64,000 nt of DNA from Meloidogyne chitwoodi (Eukaryota > Nematoda > Chromadorea > Rhabditida > Meloidogynidae). Of the stretch, positions 47,448 to 59,323 are shown in pieces; position 1 is the stretch's first letter; every line of letters starts with the position of its first letter. The position numbers and the translations under genes were made by a program. The stretch is from positions 1,798,001 through 1,862,000 of the forward strand of contig JACZZP010000009.1 in assembly GCA_015183035.1 (NCBI GenBank), in the 5' to 3' direction. The notes below the pieces were generated by a model. It saw only the letters and a list, made by a program, of their open reading frames with translations. It had not been told where the DNA came from and ran no database searches.

Positions 47448-48418
47448 ATGTATTTATTTTTGACTATTTTAATTTTTATTGTAACATCATTTATTTATGG
47501 GCAAGACGAACTTTTTGAAAAATATGATAAAGACAATGTAATAAATTTATATAATTTGTTAATATTTACCTATTTTTAAAATACATATATTTTTTGTATA
47601 TTCTAATTTCTTTCCAATTATTTATTTAAACCTTTAATTATTTCTAAAAATTATTTTATTATTTAGAATGATCGTCTCAATCCAATAGAATTTAATAAAT
47701 TATTAAATGAAAAAATGAAAGCAATTAGCGGTAATAAAGGAAAAAATGCTAAAGATAACGAGTTTGTTGATTCAATGCCAAATTTAGAAATTTTTAAAGG
47801 AATTGATACTAACAATGATGGAGAAATTGATGAAGATGAATTTGAAGCACAACGTGAACTTTTTGATTTTATAAGTCGAATGCCTTTTATGGATGAATTG
47901 ACAGGAGGAGATGAAAATAATGAAGAATTAGATGAGAAGGCAATAGTTGATCGTTTGGTATTTTTTTAAATAATAAACTAAAATAAATAAATAATAACCA
48001 ATTCATTTTTGGAGACAAATATTTAAAATATTAAAATATATAAATTAGGCAGAGGAAAGTGTTAAGGAAATGGAAAGTGAAAAAATGAAAGAAGAAAATT
48101 TAAATAAACAAAGTAATTTAAACCAAAATAAAAATATTGGTGAAAATAATTTAGTAAATAAAAAATTAGACAAGGGAAATAATAAAAATGATGAAAATAA
48201 AAAAGGTCAAGAAAATATTAATTTATTTAAAAAATATATATTTTATATTTATTTCAGATAAAAATACTTCCTCTTCTGATTCAAACTTAAATGAAGCAGA
48301 TAAATGCTCAAAAGAGGACGGGAAATGTAATACAGAAGAAGAAGAAAAAGAAAATGATTTTAAAGAAAATAAAAATGAATTTTTAGAAGAAGAAGAAAAA
48401 GAAAAATTAGAACTTTAA
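47448..48418 (+). CDS. Secreted EF-hand calcium-binding protein
   Basis: Exons 47448-47537, 47667-47957, 48049-48205 and 48258-48418 join in phase (232 residues). The signal peptide is MYLFLTILIFIVTSFIYG. Two EF-hand loops follow: DKDNNDRLNPIE (split by the first intron) and DTNNDGEIDEDE, which is canonical with Gly6 and Glu12. The rest is highly acidic, with Glu/Lys/Asn tracts and a late Cys pair (KCSKEDGKC). A secreted or ER-lumen calcium-binding protein of the calumenin/reticulocalbin kind, but with only two hands, is the best description. If the third intron (48206-48257) is retained, the protein ends early in a hydrophobic YIFYIYF stretch. Confidence 0.82.
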
Positions 48419-49047
48419 TTTTAAAAATTTTTAAGGAATTTTTATATATTTCTTATTTTTTAGTTTATATAAGATTGGATAAATTTGTTGATTGAAGAAT
48501 ATTTTAAAAAATTATAGATAATGTTAAATATCATTTTAAAAGAGATATTTTAACAGATTTATTTTTAAAGTTATCAAATAAATTTATTTTTTATTCTAAA
48601 AAATAATCATTAGAATATAATATATTTATGTAATACCATCTTTAAAAATTTAAATATTTTTTTTTAAGGATTATATATTTATCTGAAAAGGAGTAAAAAC
48701 AAAAAATAAATAAATGAAACAACAGATTTTAAATTAAAAAAATATTAAATCTGCATATTATATTTAAATATGAAAATAATTAAATAAAGAAGAATATTTT
48801 AAATAAATAAAAAAGAAAAGATTTTATTCAATAACTTATTTATGGAAACAGAAAAAAAGAAAAGCAAAATTTATTTTTCGACAATTCAAAATAAAATTAT
48901 TACTAAACTCAGTATTTGTAAAATTTTAACGAGTTTAGACATAGTTCATATAAATAATTAATTTATTAAAAAATGAAAAAAATATTAGAATAAAACAATC
49001 TGATTTTCAAGTTTTGTTTCAGATTTAACATATCAAAATAAAAATAA
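48419..49047. other. Convergent intergenic region
   Basis: Shared 3' space of the EF-hand gene and the acidic secreted-protein gene; nothing further is seen. Confidence 0.4.
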
Positions 49048-49713
49048 TTATAATTTTAGGTCTGTATCGACATTATTTATCTCAAAATTATTATCATTAT
49101 CGAAATCATCATCATTATTATTATTATTATCAAAATCAACATTATTATTATTTACTAAATCAGCCAATAAATTCAAATTTTCAAGTCCATTATTAGCTGA
49201 AAATTAAAATGTTAAAAGTTTTAAAATATAATTAACCATTTAAAATTTAAACAATTTTTAAAGAAATTTAAAAAATTATGCTTACCAGATACATTTTCAC
49301 TAAAAGATTCGAAAATAGCATTATTTGGTAATGGATAAAACTTACTTTTATCCCATTCAAGATATTTTTTATTATTTTTATTAAAATTAGCTATCAAATC
49401 TTCAGTTTTATAAACTAAATAATTAAAATTAATTAAAGAGAGTTTATTTAATAATAATAAAATATTTTTATTTAATACAAAATTTAGTATTAATTTTTAT
49501 TGTTAAAAAATTTTAATTACTTTTTTTAGGTTTTGAATTACTTGTTTCTCGTTTACTTGATGAACCTTTAAATTTAAAAGATTTATTATCTAAATTATTT
49601 TTTCCTTCATTATTTAAGACTTTATTTTTTTGTTTTAAACTTTTTTTATTTTCTAACATTGCATCAACATATAACAAAAATAAAAAATATATTAAAAAAA
49701 ATTGTGTTTTCAT
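49048..49713 (-). CDS. Secreted acidic Asn/Asp-rich protein, unknown
   Basis: Exons 49713-49521, 49414-49286 and 49196-49048 join in phase (156 residues). A signal peptide (MKTQFFLIYFLFLLYVDA) precedes a basic Lys-rich segment (KGSSSKRETSNSKPKK). A middle part holds YLEWDKSKFYPLPNNAIFES, and the end is strongly acidic, built of runs of Asn and Asp. No cysteines and no known domain. The basic-to-acidic layout resembles low-complexity secreted proteins of nematode glands or matrix, but this is only a compositional likeness. Confidence 0.62.
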
Positions 49714-50237
49714 TTAAATAATTTTTTTAACAAAATACAATAGTAATCTTAATTTTAAAAAATTTAAAAGTATTATATGGCAAAACTATTGCTTTGAAAT
49801 AAATAAAAATTTAAAAAATAATAATTTTAATTTCAAATTATAAGTAATAATAAAATAAAAAATATTAAAAAAAAAATTTTATTTAAAATTAAAACCCTCT
49901 ATTAAGAATTAAGGAAATAAATATTGAAGGCATGCATGTAGCTATGTAAAAACCAATAAAATCGAAAAATTAAATCAATGTACGATGTGGATAAAGGAAT
50001 TAAGAGTAGGTGAAATCTACGAAATTTAGTTTTTTATAAATTAAAATTATTAATTTAAATAAAAAATTGTACAAAAATAGAAGAAAATTTACAAATTAAA
50101 AAAATTTACAATAGAAATTTTGAATTTATACCTAAAAATACCAGTAAATAAAAATATTTTGTACAAAAATAACGAGATTTTAAAAAGTTAAAAAAAATTT
50201 CCTTTTTTCTGGCAATTTATTCAATCATTTCAAATTT
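49714..50237. other. Intergenic
   Basis: Region upstream of the acidic secreted-protein gene and downstream of the DENND6 gene. A slightly GC-richer patch at about 49900-50020 (GGCATGCATGTAGC) has no recognised feature. Confidence 0.4.
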
Positions 50238-53225
50238 TCATCCTTGTTCAGAAACACTGCAAAAAGTTGGATTTGAGAGAAGAACAACTTTTAATTCTTC
50301 ATCCACAGAAGAAAGAATACTTTTAAGTTGATTTTGAAGTTGTATAAGTTGACATTCCAATTGTTCCTTTTTAAAAATAAAAATAATGACCAAAATATAA
50401 TTTATTTAAATTAATTTTATTAAAAAAAACTAACTGAAAAGGTAAAAATATTTGAATCTATTCTTTCATTTTTATTTTTTCTTCGTTTTGCTTTAAGTTT
50501 TTTCTCGTTAAGTTCAACAATTCGATTAGCTAATTTCATCAAAAGATCAACAATTTCCACCTTAATTTAAATTTTTAAAATAATTTTTTTGTTTAAAACC
50601 TGACTCCTTTCTGATAATATTTGTGAAGTAAAATTAGTATTACATATTGCATCCATATGTTCTAATCTAATTTGTCGTTCAATATCTGTTTGCCGGCGTC
50701 GGAGCCACCCAATAAAATTTGGAGAACGTGTAACAAATTGACGATATAAAGCTTTAAATTAATTAAATATATTAAAATTAAATAAATAAATATTTACATT
50801 GCCAATCTCCTTTAATTCCAGGAAGACCAAAATATTTCAATGAGGTAAGAAATTGTTCAAGGGAGAATGGCCGCATTTGTGGCACTGTTTGAAATGGACA
50901 AATTTCACGTCGAAGAGGCATTAGTGTTGCAATATAACTAAAAAATTATATAAAAATATTATTTTTATTTTTTTATAATTTAAGAGTACCTTTCTAACGG
51001 ACTCATAAAGCTTTGAGTAAGTTCCAAAAAATACCATCTAAGAACTTTCCATTGTGAAATAGAATCTGAAGGTGAATTCATAAGACGTTTGGTGAGTGTC
51101 TTATCTTGAACAAGAAATTGTTTATGAGAAGAAATAAATCCTCCAGAACGACTTTCCAATTGTGAACGATCAGAGAGACGCCTTTAAATTTTAATTTATA
51201 AACAAAATATTACTAACTAAGTTCTATCCCATCTATTTACTAAATTTAATTAATTAACAAAAATATTAAATTTACTTAATTATTTTGCTTTGCCATTCCT
51301 CTCCTTCCTCTTCATCATCAACATCAATGTCCAAATGTTTTAGCTCTTTTTCTGCGGTCCCACAACGTTTAATGGTACCCAAAACAAATTGAGCTGCTGC
51401 TTTTGTGCGAAGTTGACGAATAAGACGAGATTCACTTCTTTCACGTCTGACAGGCTAATAAATTAAAAAATGTTTAAAATTTAAAAAAATTTTAAAATTA
51501 ACAACTTTGTGCATTAATGAACCAATTTTCAATATATGAGGCCAATGAGCAAGTATTTTGAGAAAAAACGGATTGCTTACACCAAGTATACAACTGTTAT
51601 TCCATCGACTTAAAAAATGAATTAAAATGGTTTTTTAAATAAAAATAACCAATTTTGTTTTGCAGTTAAAATATCATTAAAATCAGAATCATGAATAGTA
51701 AAATAAGGTCTATAGTCAGGTTCATATTTCAATGGAAAAATTAAAGAAATTATTGAATGAACAATTGAAGAACAAAGAGAAGCATTTGGTGCATAAACTA
51801 GAAGTGACTTAAAAAAAGAACTTTTTCTAAAAAAATATTCAAAATTTTAAATAAAATACCTCTCCAAGTAATACCAATTCCCAAAGAAGATGTAAATGAG
51901 GAAGTAATCGTTTTATACCTCTAAAAATAAATTTTAAAAATGTTATGTATTTTTCTCAAATAAATATAATATTTAAAAATAAAATATACGAATGAAAATG
52001 AAGATCTGGGTCAGATATAGAATCTAAATGTACAACATTGCTGCATAGATCAATTATCTAAAATATGTAAAATTATTTTAAAATATAACTCTTATATTTT
52101 AAATAATATATTATTCAATTAATTTATTTAATTAACCTCAAAGCCATGGAAATCATCATCTTCTAAAGATTGTTGTTTTATATGGAAAGGTAAATTTCCA
52201 TTCTGTTCGAAATTAGTTCCAGGGTCTAATTCAGATTCATTTTTATGTAAATCAGCTGGAATTGAGCAACAAAAGCGAAGACCAAAAAGAGGTAAAGAAA
52301 GAAGTCTGTCACCACCAGCCTTAGGTAACGGCCAATGTTGACCTATTTGTCGACAAGCTAAATTATAAAAGTACCAATAGCTTTATATATATAATCTAAC
52401 CAGTTTCAATTGCACTTTCTCCTGCTGTAAAAAATGCTAAAGCAACTTCATTTAAAATTTGTGAAAAAAGAGCAACAAAAGGTAAATGACTGATAAGAAC
52501 AATACTCTAAATAAAAAAATAAAATAAAATCTAACAATAAAAAAGAAACTTTTTGAGAATATCCTCTATGAATATTAGAATCTCGTTGACGTCTAAAATA
52601 TGCAAATCCATAAAGAAATTGTTTATCGGGTTTAAGGGGAGGTGGAAGTTTTTGTGTAGATGAATCAAAACTTTAATCAAAAAATTTAAACAAAAATATT
52701 TAATTTTAAAAACTTTTTTCCATTATCTTCATTTAAATTTCTTTTTAATCGAAAATGATGTGAAGAATCTATACAACTAAAAAAATAATTAAAATTATTT
52801 TTAAAGTTATTTTTCAAAAAAACCTTCCATCAGAAGAAAATTTTCTACTAATTTTTCCATTTATAAGAACTGAAGAATTATTAATAGAAGAAGAATTTGA
52901 ATCAGGAAAAGATAAATAACAAATATCAGAACGTTCAGTGGGAGACAAATAAGCTGAACCAGGATATACTACCTTTAAAAAAACAATAAAAATTTAATTA
53001 ATTAATAACTTCAATTGTTTGTCCAAGCTCTAAATCGAAAGTTAAAACACAAAAACAATGCATCCTTTATATAAATAATAAAAATTAATTTTTTACTTTT
53101 TAATTTAATTATTCAAACCATTTTTTAAAGCGTTTCCAGTAAAGCTGTTCACAATTATTTTCATTTACATTCCCATTCTCGTAATCAATTAATTCATTAA
53201 ATATTTGTTTCTTCTCCGTATCCAT
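50238..53225 (-). CDS. DENN-domain protein 6 (DENND6/FAM116-type Rab guanine nucleotide exchange factor)
   Basis: About 15 exons, start 53225, stop TGA 50240-50238, roughly 600 residues, close to the usual DENND6 length. The upstream DENN region reads [35 protein letters not shown] and SFPDSNS, typical of DENND6. Core DENN segments follow: [24 protein letters not shown], then [20 protein letters not shown] and [20 protein letters not shown], then [19 protein letters not shown]. The C-terminal part has [17 protein letters not shown] and a helical end ([16 protein letters not shown]). In animals DENND6 activates Rab14 on recycling endosomes and affects surface cadherin turnover. Frames and motifs look intact. 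This is the clearest housekeeping gene here and the codon mix is less AT-skewed than in its secreted neighbours. Confidence 0.92.
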
Positions 53226-53898
53226 TTTTAAAATTTAAATAAAATTTTTTAAAGAAAATAATTTTTAACTTAAATAAATATAAAATTTAATAAAAATGAG
53301 GAATTAAAATTTAATATTTATCGACTGAGTCTTTCATTAACAGACATTTAAATATATTTTCTATTTTTAAAGAGTTTAATGTAAATTTTGAGCAAACAAT
53401 AAAAATCTATAAAAAACTAAAATATTTTTTAATAAAATAAATTAGTAGTAAAATACTAGTTGTAAAAAAAACGGCGACAAAAATGCTAGAATTGAATCGA
53501 TATCTCTGTTCTACATTTTTAACTCCCTATATTGTACTATTTTTGTTACTACATTATTTTTTGATAGATGACTTGAACAGTTAATGGTTTAATTTATATT
53601 ATTTATGTATCTCTAAAATTTATTTAATTAGCAAAATAATATTATCACAAAATTATTAAATATAAAAAATAATATCAAGTATGAATATTTGCTATGCTAT
53701 TTAAATACATATATAAAGTATTAATTTAAAAAGATAAATGAATTAAAGCTAATGGGAAAGAAAAATTAATAAAATTAATTTTATAATAATAAATTTTGTT
53801 AAAAGTCATCAAGTATGTATATGACAAATTATGTTATTCTTAAATATGTATAAATCTAATAAAAAATCAAATTCCAAAATTATATATAAATAATACTT
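53226..53898. other. Intergenic, AT-rich
   Basis: Region upstream of the DENND6 gene; nothing is recognised. A less AT-rich patch at 53450-53580 shows no frame. Confidence 0.4.
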
Positions 53899-55656
53899 TT
53901 ATTTAATATAAAATAATCTTGATAAAGCTTTTTCAATAATACAATGGTAAATTAAAGCAGCAAAAAATGTGAGGATCAAAGCAAATGGAAAAGCAAAAAT
54001 AAGGCCATAAACGGATTCAATATTCTGGAAGGCTGAAATGTGATTGAAAAGAAAAACTACAGGCATATGTACAAGAAAAGCAGAAAATGTTAATTGTGAA
54101 AATATAAACCAAATACGTGAAATTGGACGACTGAAATTTAAGAAAAAATATTTAGATAAATTAAATTATTTCTAAAAAAATATTATAAAAAAACATTATA
54201 ATTACCTTGATTTTTGTCCATAAAGTATAGAAACAACAATGGAAGCAATTCCAATTGTAAAAATAGTTCTAAATGTAGCAGTATATAAAGTATTGTAAAT
54301 AGTATTTCTCTGATTTGGATACCAATATTCTGGCAAAATTCCATAGATTGTAATAAATAATAATAATATCCCAATATAAAACAGTATTTTTGAAGTTTTT
54401 GTTGTTAATTTAAATATTTTCTCTTTTTTATTTTCTTTTAATGTAGTAAAATGTCCAAGAAGTAATCCAATAAGAAAAGGACCTATTTTGGTTGTTGGAC
54501 GAGCATATAGGGAAAATAATGCTGAATATGTTTGAAGAATATCATTTGGAAGATTAGGAAAGTAAACAAACTTTTTTAAAAAAAAAACATTTTAAAATTA
54601 AATAATTAAAATAAAAAAGTTTGGGGATTTTCCATATTTAATCTATTACTTACTGGAATATCAACATCACTATTATTACAAATTTGATTTATTTGACAAT
54701 GCCATCCACGAATAAAAATAGATCCTCCAATAATTATTAATAATATTTTCAATCCAAAACGAAGTCTTTTTTCAAGTAAATATAATAAAAATGGTGATAA
54801 TAAATAACATTGCCAGTCAAGGCCTAAATACCAAAGCCAGCCCATACAGGTTGGAACATTTGAAAAATTGTTAATAAAAAGAGCATGTGAATAAAGTTGA
54901 TTAGAAGAGCAATTAGAGACCATTGATTTATTAAATCTGAATTTTAAAAAATTCAAAAAATAGATAAATATAAAAATTCACTGTGGTAAGGCCCATTTAC
55001 CCAATGGGCCTGCTGCAAGATATATAAAAGTTAAAGTTGGTGGAGCCAATCTTAGCCATCGTCGAAATAAAAAACCAAAAGCATTTGACAAAAATGAGTT
55101 ATTAATACTTTTATACCTTTGCCAGGATCGAGCTGCGAGAAAACCAGAAAGGAAAAGAAAAATCTCAACACCTAGTGCCGAGTTACCTTTTTAAAAATAA
55201 ATAAAATATATATAATTTAAATAAATTTAACAAAAATTATATACCAAGTAAAGGACCAAATATTGTATTTTCATGTATTGATTGCTTAAAAAGAAAACCA
55301 CTTTTTTCTCTTTTTAAAATATCTAAACGGCCTTCACTTCCCAAATGATTAATAATCACCCAACATAAAGCAATAAAACGAAAAATATCAAGAAATGCAA
55401 ATCTTTCATTGTTTTTTGTGGTGAAAAGATTATTAAATTTAAATAATGATAGAAAAGAATAGGGCAATAACTAAAAAAGGAATAATATAAATATATTATA
55501 TAATATTTATTTATTTACCATTATTATAGTTAAATAATCAAAAATGAGTGTCCAAATGTTTAAACTAATTTTTTTAATTATTGCATACTGTTGAAATAAA
55601 AAATTAGATTTTGATAAATTAATTGAATAAATTTTAAATTTTGAGGAAAAGAACAT
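53899..55656 (-). CDS. Multi-pass acyltransferase 3 (NRF-6/OAC type), lacking the N-terminal NRF domain
   Basis: The coding region runs from ATG at 55656 to TAA 53901-53899 in about six exons. The acyltransferase_3 start is clear: NNERFAFLDIFRFIALCWVI followed by INHLGSEGRL, the R-x-x-x-L-D-x-x-R-x-x-A / W-V-x-x-N-H signature. Next comes GVEIFLFLSGFLAARSW, the active-site-region F-F-x-x-S-G-F block, and further membrane spans (WLWYLGLDWQCYLLSPFLLY, IGPFLIGLLLGHFTT). The end, IYHCIIEKALSRLFYIK, matches the E-K/P-x-x-x-L finish. C. elegans relatives (nrf-6, ndg-4, oac genes) move or acylate lipids in gut and epidermis. Those usually carry a Cys-rich extracellular NRF domain; here only about 45 residues precede the acyltransferase part, so this is a short OAC-like form or its 5' exons are missed. 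Confidence 0.82.
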
Positions 55657-56135
55657 TCAAATAAAATTAAAATATTTTTCAAGTTTATGAGAGTACTTTA
55701 GAATTAATGGTTGACTAATTTCATCACAATATTTCTTTATCTTTTATTTAATTTTGACGAGAAAAAATACTAAAAATGTTAAAAATAATTGAATAATATA
55801 ATTTATTTATTTAAATCGATTAAAGAAAATTATAAAAAAAATTTAAAAGAAAAACTTTGTATTTTGAGACATTTTGAGAGGGAATGAGAAATAAATAAAT
55901 CGTTAGAGGAAGTAAATTTAAAAAAATATTAATATCTTTTGTTTAATAGTAAAAAATATAATCTTTTGATAAAAAGAACAAATATTACCACAAATATTTT
56001 ATTTTTTATTTATTTTATAAATATATAATATTTTAAATAAAGACTATAATAATAGTTTGTGTACAATTTTATTTAAATCAATTAATTATTTTATTGTTTA
56101 ATTATTGAATTTCTTTTACATTGTTCTTTTATTGT
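55657..56135. other. Intergenic, AT-rich
   Basis: No NRF-type Cys-rich exon is visible here, which supports the short form of the acyltransferase gene. Confidence 0.4.
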
Positions 56136-56390
56136 TTAATCCCAAAGTCGTGGAATACAAATATTTGTACCAATGCCGCATACTTCATTCTCAGCATGAC
56201 AATCACTTTTCACTTTACACGCTTTAATTTAAATTAATTATAAATAAAAGAATTTCTTTAAATTATATAATCTTTAATTTGCTATATATTTATTATATAT
56301 AAAACCTTGTCCTTGCTTTCCCATACATAAATGTAAAATATAAAATATAATAAAAAAAGTAATAAAGAATAAATATTTTAAATTAGACAT
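56136..56390 (-). CDS. Tiny secreted Cys-rich peptide (56 aa)
   Basis: Two exons, 56390-56306 and 56221-56136, join in phase. The first encodes a long signal peptide (MSNLKYLFFITFFIIFYILH then LCMGKQGQ). The second encodes the mature peptide CKVKSDCHAENEVCGIGTNI followed by CIPRLWD. The four cysteines have spacing C-x5-C-x6-C-x6-C, suggesting two disulfides in a small knot, similar in outline to the C-x-x-x-x-D-C modules of EB/dickkopf-type domains. It lies 527 bp downstream of the second CAP gene on the same strand. Such short Cys-rich secreted peptides are common among nematode gland products; the role is unknown. Too short for most gene finders. Confidence 0.68.
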
Positions 56391-56916
56391 TTTTAAATAA
56401 ATTTAATTTAACTTTATTAAATTTATTCTTTTAAATTTATTTTTATACTAATACATTTAAATTTAAATTTAATTACCAAATTAATTGAAATTAATTAATT
56501 GATGATTAATTTAATTTTTAATTTTAACCAAAAAAGGAAAATATAATTTAATAATTATTAAATTAATCTATTATAAATTAAATTATTTAAAATAATTAAT
56601 TATATTAAAAGATGAATTTAAAATAAATATTACAAAAGAATTCCCGTTATAATATATTTTAATTTTTAATTTAATTTAAAATTTAAATTAACGTTATTTT
56701 CTAAATTACCTATTTTGAGTTAATCTTGAGCTTTATGAAAAAATGTTAAGAATTAAATTTTTTTATATTTAACCCTGTTAAATTTTAATAAAAAATTAAC
56801 TCCAAGAAAAAAAAATTACACCTTTTATTTTTAATAAACAATTACAACTTTATTAATATTTTAAATAGAATGTTTATTTTATTTATCATTAAAAATCTAT
56901 TATTATTTATTTGTTT
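56391..56916. other. Intergenic, AT-rich
   Basis: Spacer between the second CAP gene and the short Cys-rich gene. It probably carries the latter's promoter. No feature is seen. Confidence 0.4.
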
Positions 56917-57847
56917 TTATTCATCATCATCATAATCATCATCGGTTGATGGAACAACCGTTGTTTTTTCTTCTTTAATTTTAGTTGTTTCAGAGCGATT
57001 TTTGGTAATTGTTGAAGTTATTTGTTTTGTTGTTGTACCTGTTGCAGATTTTTCATATTTTGGGTCATAACAGAGTAGACTTGTTCTGTTACAATTATTT
57101 TTACATTCAACACAAGGTTCACCAACCCAAAAAACACAACCACCATAAATATTACCACTAAAAATTATAATTTAAAAATTAATTTAAATAAATTATTACG
57201 GTGGATTGTATTGACAAAATACATTTGATTTATAAGGATTACAACGTCCAATACCACAACCAACTTTATCAGTTTCCCACCAAGCAATTTGTGACCAATG
57301 ACCTATTTGTCTGCCATGTTGAGCACCATCATAAGGAAAACATGTTTGTCCTGCATAAGGTCCTATAACACCTCTTGCCTCTGCTTCTGTCCACCAACCA
57401 ATAATTGATGATTTCATAGCATCAGCTAATTTATTTTAATTTTAAAAAATAAATAATAATATATTTACATTCTTCTAAATGTTGAGGCCATGAATAAAAT
57501 GATTCTCCATACCAAGTACCAGAATGGTAATATTGACATTTATCAGCCCATTCTTGTGCATTTCTTTCAAGTTCAAGTGAATAATACATTTGTTTCATAT
57601 TTTTTGGTTTTGGAATATTTCCACTTTTATTTTTAGCAATTCCATGCATAAGGTCAGAACGTAACTTATTATGCCAATAAACTACTGTTTGACGAGCTTC
57701 TTCACTTAAAGCATTAATATCTAAATTTTAAACAATTTAATTTATTTATAATTATTAATTAATTAAATTCTTAATTAAAATCTAACCTTTCAAATTAATT
57801 ATAATTATTGCTATAATAGCAATATAATTTAATAAAAATATTTTCAT
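56917..57847 (-). CDS. CAP/SCP (venom allergen-like) secreted protein with acidic Thr-rich tail
   Basis: Exons 57847-57787, 57720-57469, 57425-57200 and 57157-56917 join exactly (259 residues). The signal peptide is MKIFLLNYIAIIAIIIINLK. The CAP domain begins EEARQTVVYWHNKLRSDL. CAP1 is GHWSQIAWWET and CAP2 is FCQYNPPGN. A Cys-rich module (CVECKNNCNRTSLLC) leads into a Lys/Thr-rich tail ending DDDYDDDE. It is the paralogue of the plus-strand gene at 16504-17367: both keep MKQM-Y/N-YSLELE and the same intron phases, and exon 3 is 226 nt in both. The tail of about 45 residues is the main difference and could carry O-glycans. As for its paralogue, a secreted role at the host interface is likely but not shown by sequence alone. 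Confidence 0.93.
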
Positions 57848-58304
57848 TTTTTTATTAATAATTAAAAATATTTTTTAATTTAAATTTTATGAAAAATTAA
57901 TTTTATTTTATTGCATATATATCTTAGCTTTTCCTCTTTTACGACCACATGGATTGTTTGAATAATTTGAACTTTTTATTCAGACTTTATTAATTTAACA
58001 AATAATTAATTGTGTGGTCTTTTATTTAATTCAAATAATTTAAAAGTTTATACAAATGGTCCTTTTTAATGAGATATCTTAACTAAATTCATTTCTAAAA
58101 ATAAAATTATCGAATTAAAAATGAATTTACCTATATTTTATTTTAAAATGTAAATATTTTCTAAAAATATTTGAATTATTATCCCAATTTAAATCTAAGG
58201 CATAAATTTAATAAAGAGCTTTATTACCTATTCTCTCTTTCAAAATAGGTTATTATAAATTATCATGTTTATTTTAATAGAAGTAATATATTTATAGTGT
58301 AAAA
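57848..58304. other. Upstream region of the second CAP gene
   Basis: A/T-rich with no gene. The ATTGCATATATATCTTAGC stretch at about 57910-57929, some 60-80 bp upstream of the ATG, could include a TATA box for the minus-strand CAP gene. Confidence 0.35.
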
Positions 58305-58490
58305 GTTTAACCCAGGGCAGGCGTTATCTTGCAACCTCCTTCTGGCTATTGCTAGGCTCTTTCGCTCACCATTCTTATTAGGTACTCTATCCGATCTATC
58401 CGACTGATGTGTTACCGAGGCGCTGCTTTCACTTTCTCTTTTATAGATCTTAAACCCCCGCCTAAGTTTAACAGCTAACAGCGATTTCCC
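58305..58490. other. GC-richer island, probable mobile-element fragment
   Basis: About 185 bp of much less AT-rich sequence, bounded by AGTTTAACCCAGGGCAGGCG and by CCCCCGCCTAAGTTTAACAG. The boundaries form a weak inverted pair (GTTTAAC with GCAGGCG against CCGCC with GTTTAAC). The interior (for example CTCTTTCGCTCACC, CCGAGGCGCTGC) has no long frame and is not a tRNA or rRNA that I recognise. It contrasts so strongly with its flanks that insertion is the simplest reading. Confidence 0.5.
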
Positions 58491-58898
58491 TTACAATTAA
58501 TATCTCTTATTTGAAAATAAAATTTCAATATTTTTAAAATAAAAAATAATCTTACTTGAAATAAATATAAAAAATAATATAATACTTAAATACATTATTT
58601 AATTTTTAAATATAATTATTTTTTAAGGAATTATTAGAAATAATTATTTGACAAATTAATTTTATTTAGCAACTTAAATACTAATTTTTATATAAACTTT
58701 AATTTAAAAATAAATTTTTTTAATTTTTTCACCTGTATATAAAAAGTACATTTTCTATTTTTATCCATAAATTTTAGATTTATTTAAAATTTAAATAAAA
58801 ATTGTTAAAAATTTATTTTAACATCTGTTATTTAATAAATTAGTACTTTAAAATTCTTTTTAATTTTAAAAATAATTAAAATAATTATTTTAAATATA

Positions 58899-59323
58899 GT
58901 TAGAGTGTGGGCCCGTCTCACTCCGCGAAGCAGTGGGTAATAAGATGTCGTCGGTGCTGTCTTGTCGTCGTTGTTCAATATCCAAAGGTCATAAGTATGC
59001 AGAACCCTGGTGCTGTTTCTTCTACTGCTGTTGGTGCTGCATGCCATGCCACCTCCTCCACCGGTCGACCCTTGATCAAGCTACTTCTGCTGATCGAACA
59101 CTAATTAGTTGTTAGTAGTTTATTAGTTGACTTTAGCGCTAGAATAACGATGTAGAAATATTCCTAGGAAGAGCTCTTCTTTTCGATTGATCAGATCTAA
59201 AAGAATGAAATTACTAACTGAACTCTTTTCCCCTGACGGCTAATTCCTTTTAAGCTTTTCCTTTTAAGGCGGGATTTATAATCTTCCCTTTCTGACAAGT
59301 GAGAGTTCACTTAGAGTCTAACA
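58899..59323. mobile_element. GC-richer insertion, possible LTR or LTR-retroelement remnant
   Basis: The block opens with GTTAGAGTGTGGGCCCGTCT and closes with GAGTCTAAC, giving a short GTTAGA/TCTAAC inverted end. AATATA flanks both sides as a possible duplication. Within it 59110-59323 begins TGTTAG and ends CTAACA, the TG...CA form of a solo LTR of 214 bp. The preceding 200 bp hold a Cys-rich frame (MSSVLSCRRCSISKGHKYAE) but no recognisable gag or pol motif. No primer-binding site was found. It is either a solo LTR with a stub of internal sequence or an unrelated non-coding element. Confidence 0.45.

Noticed and set aside
58832..59115. Overlapping 60-71 aa frames, one with several Cys
   Set aside because: I considered a gag zinc knuckle, but the Cys/His spacing does not fit C-x2-C-x4-H-x4-C, and three frames are open at once because the island is GC-rich.
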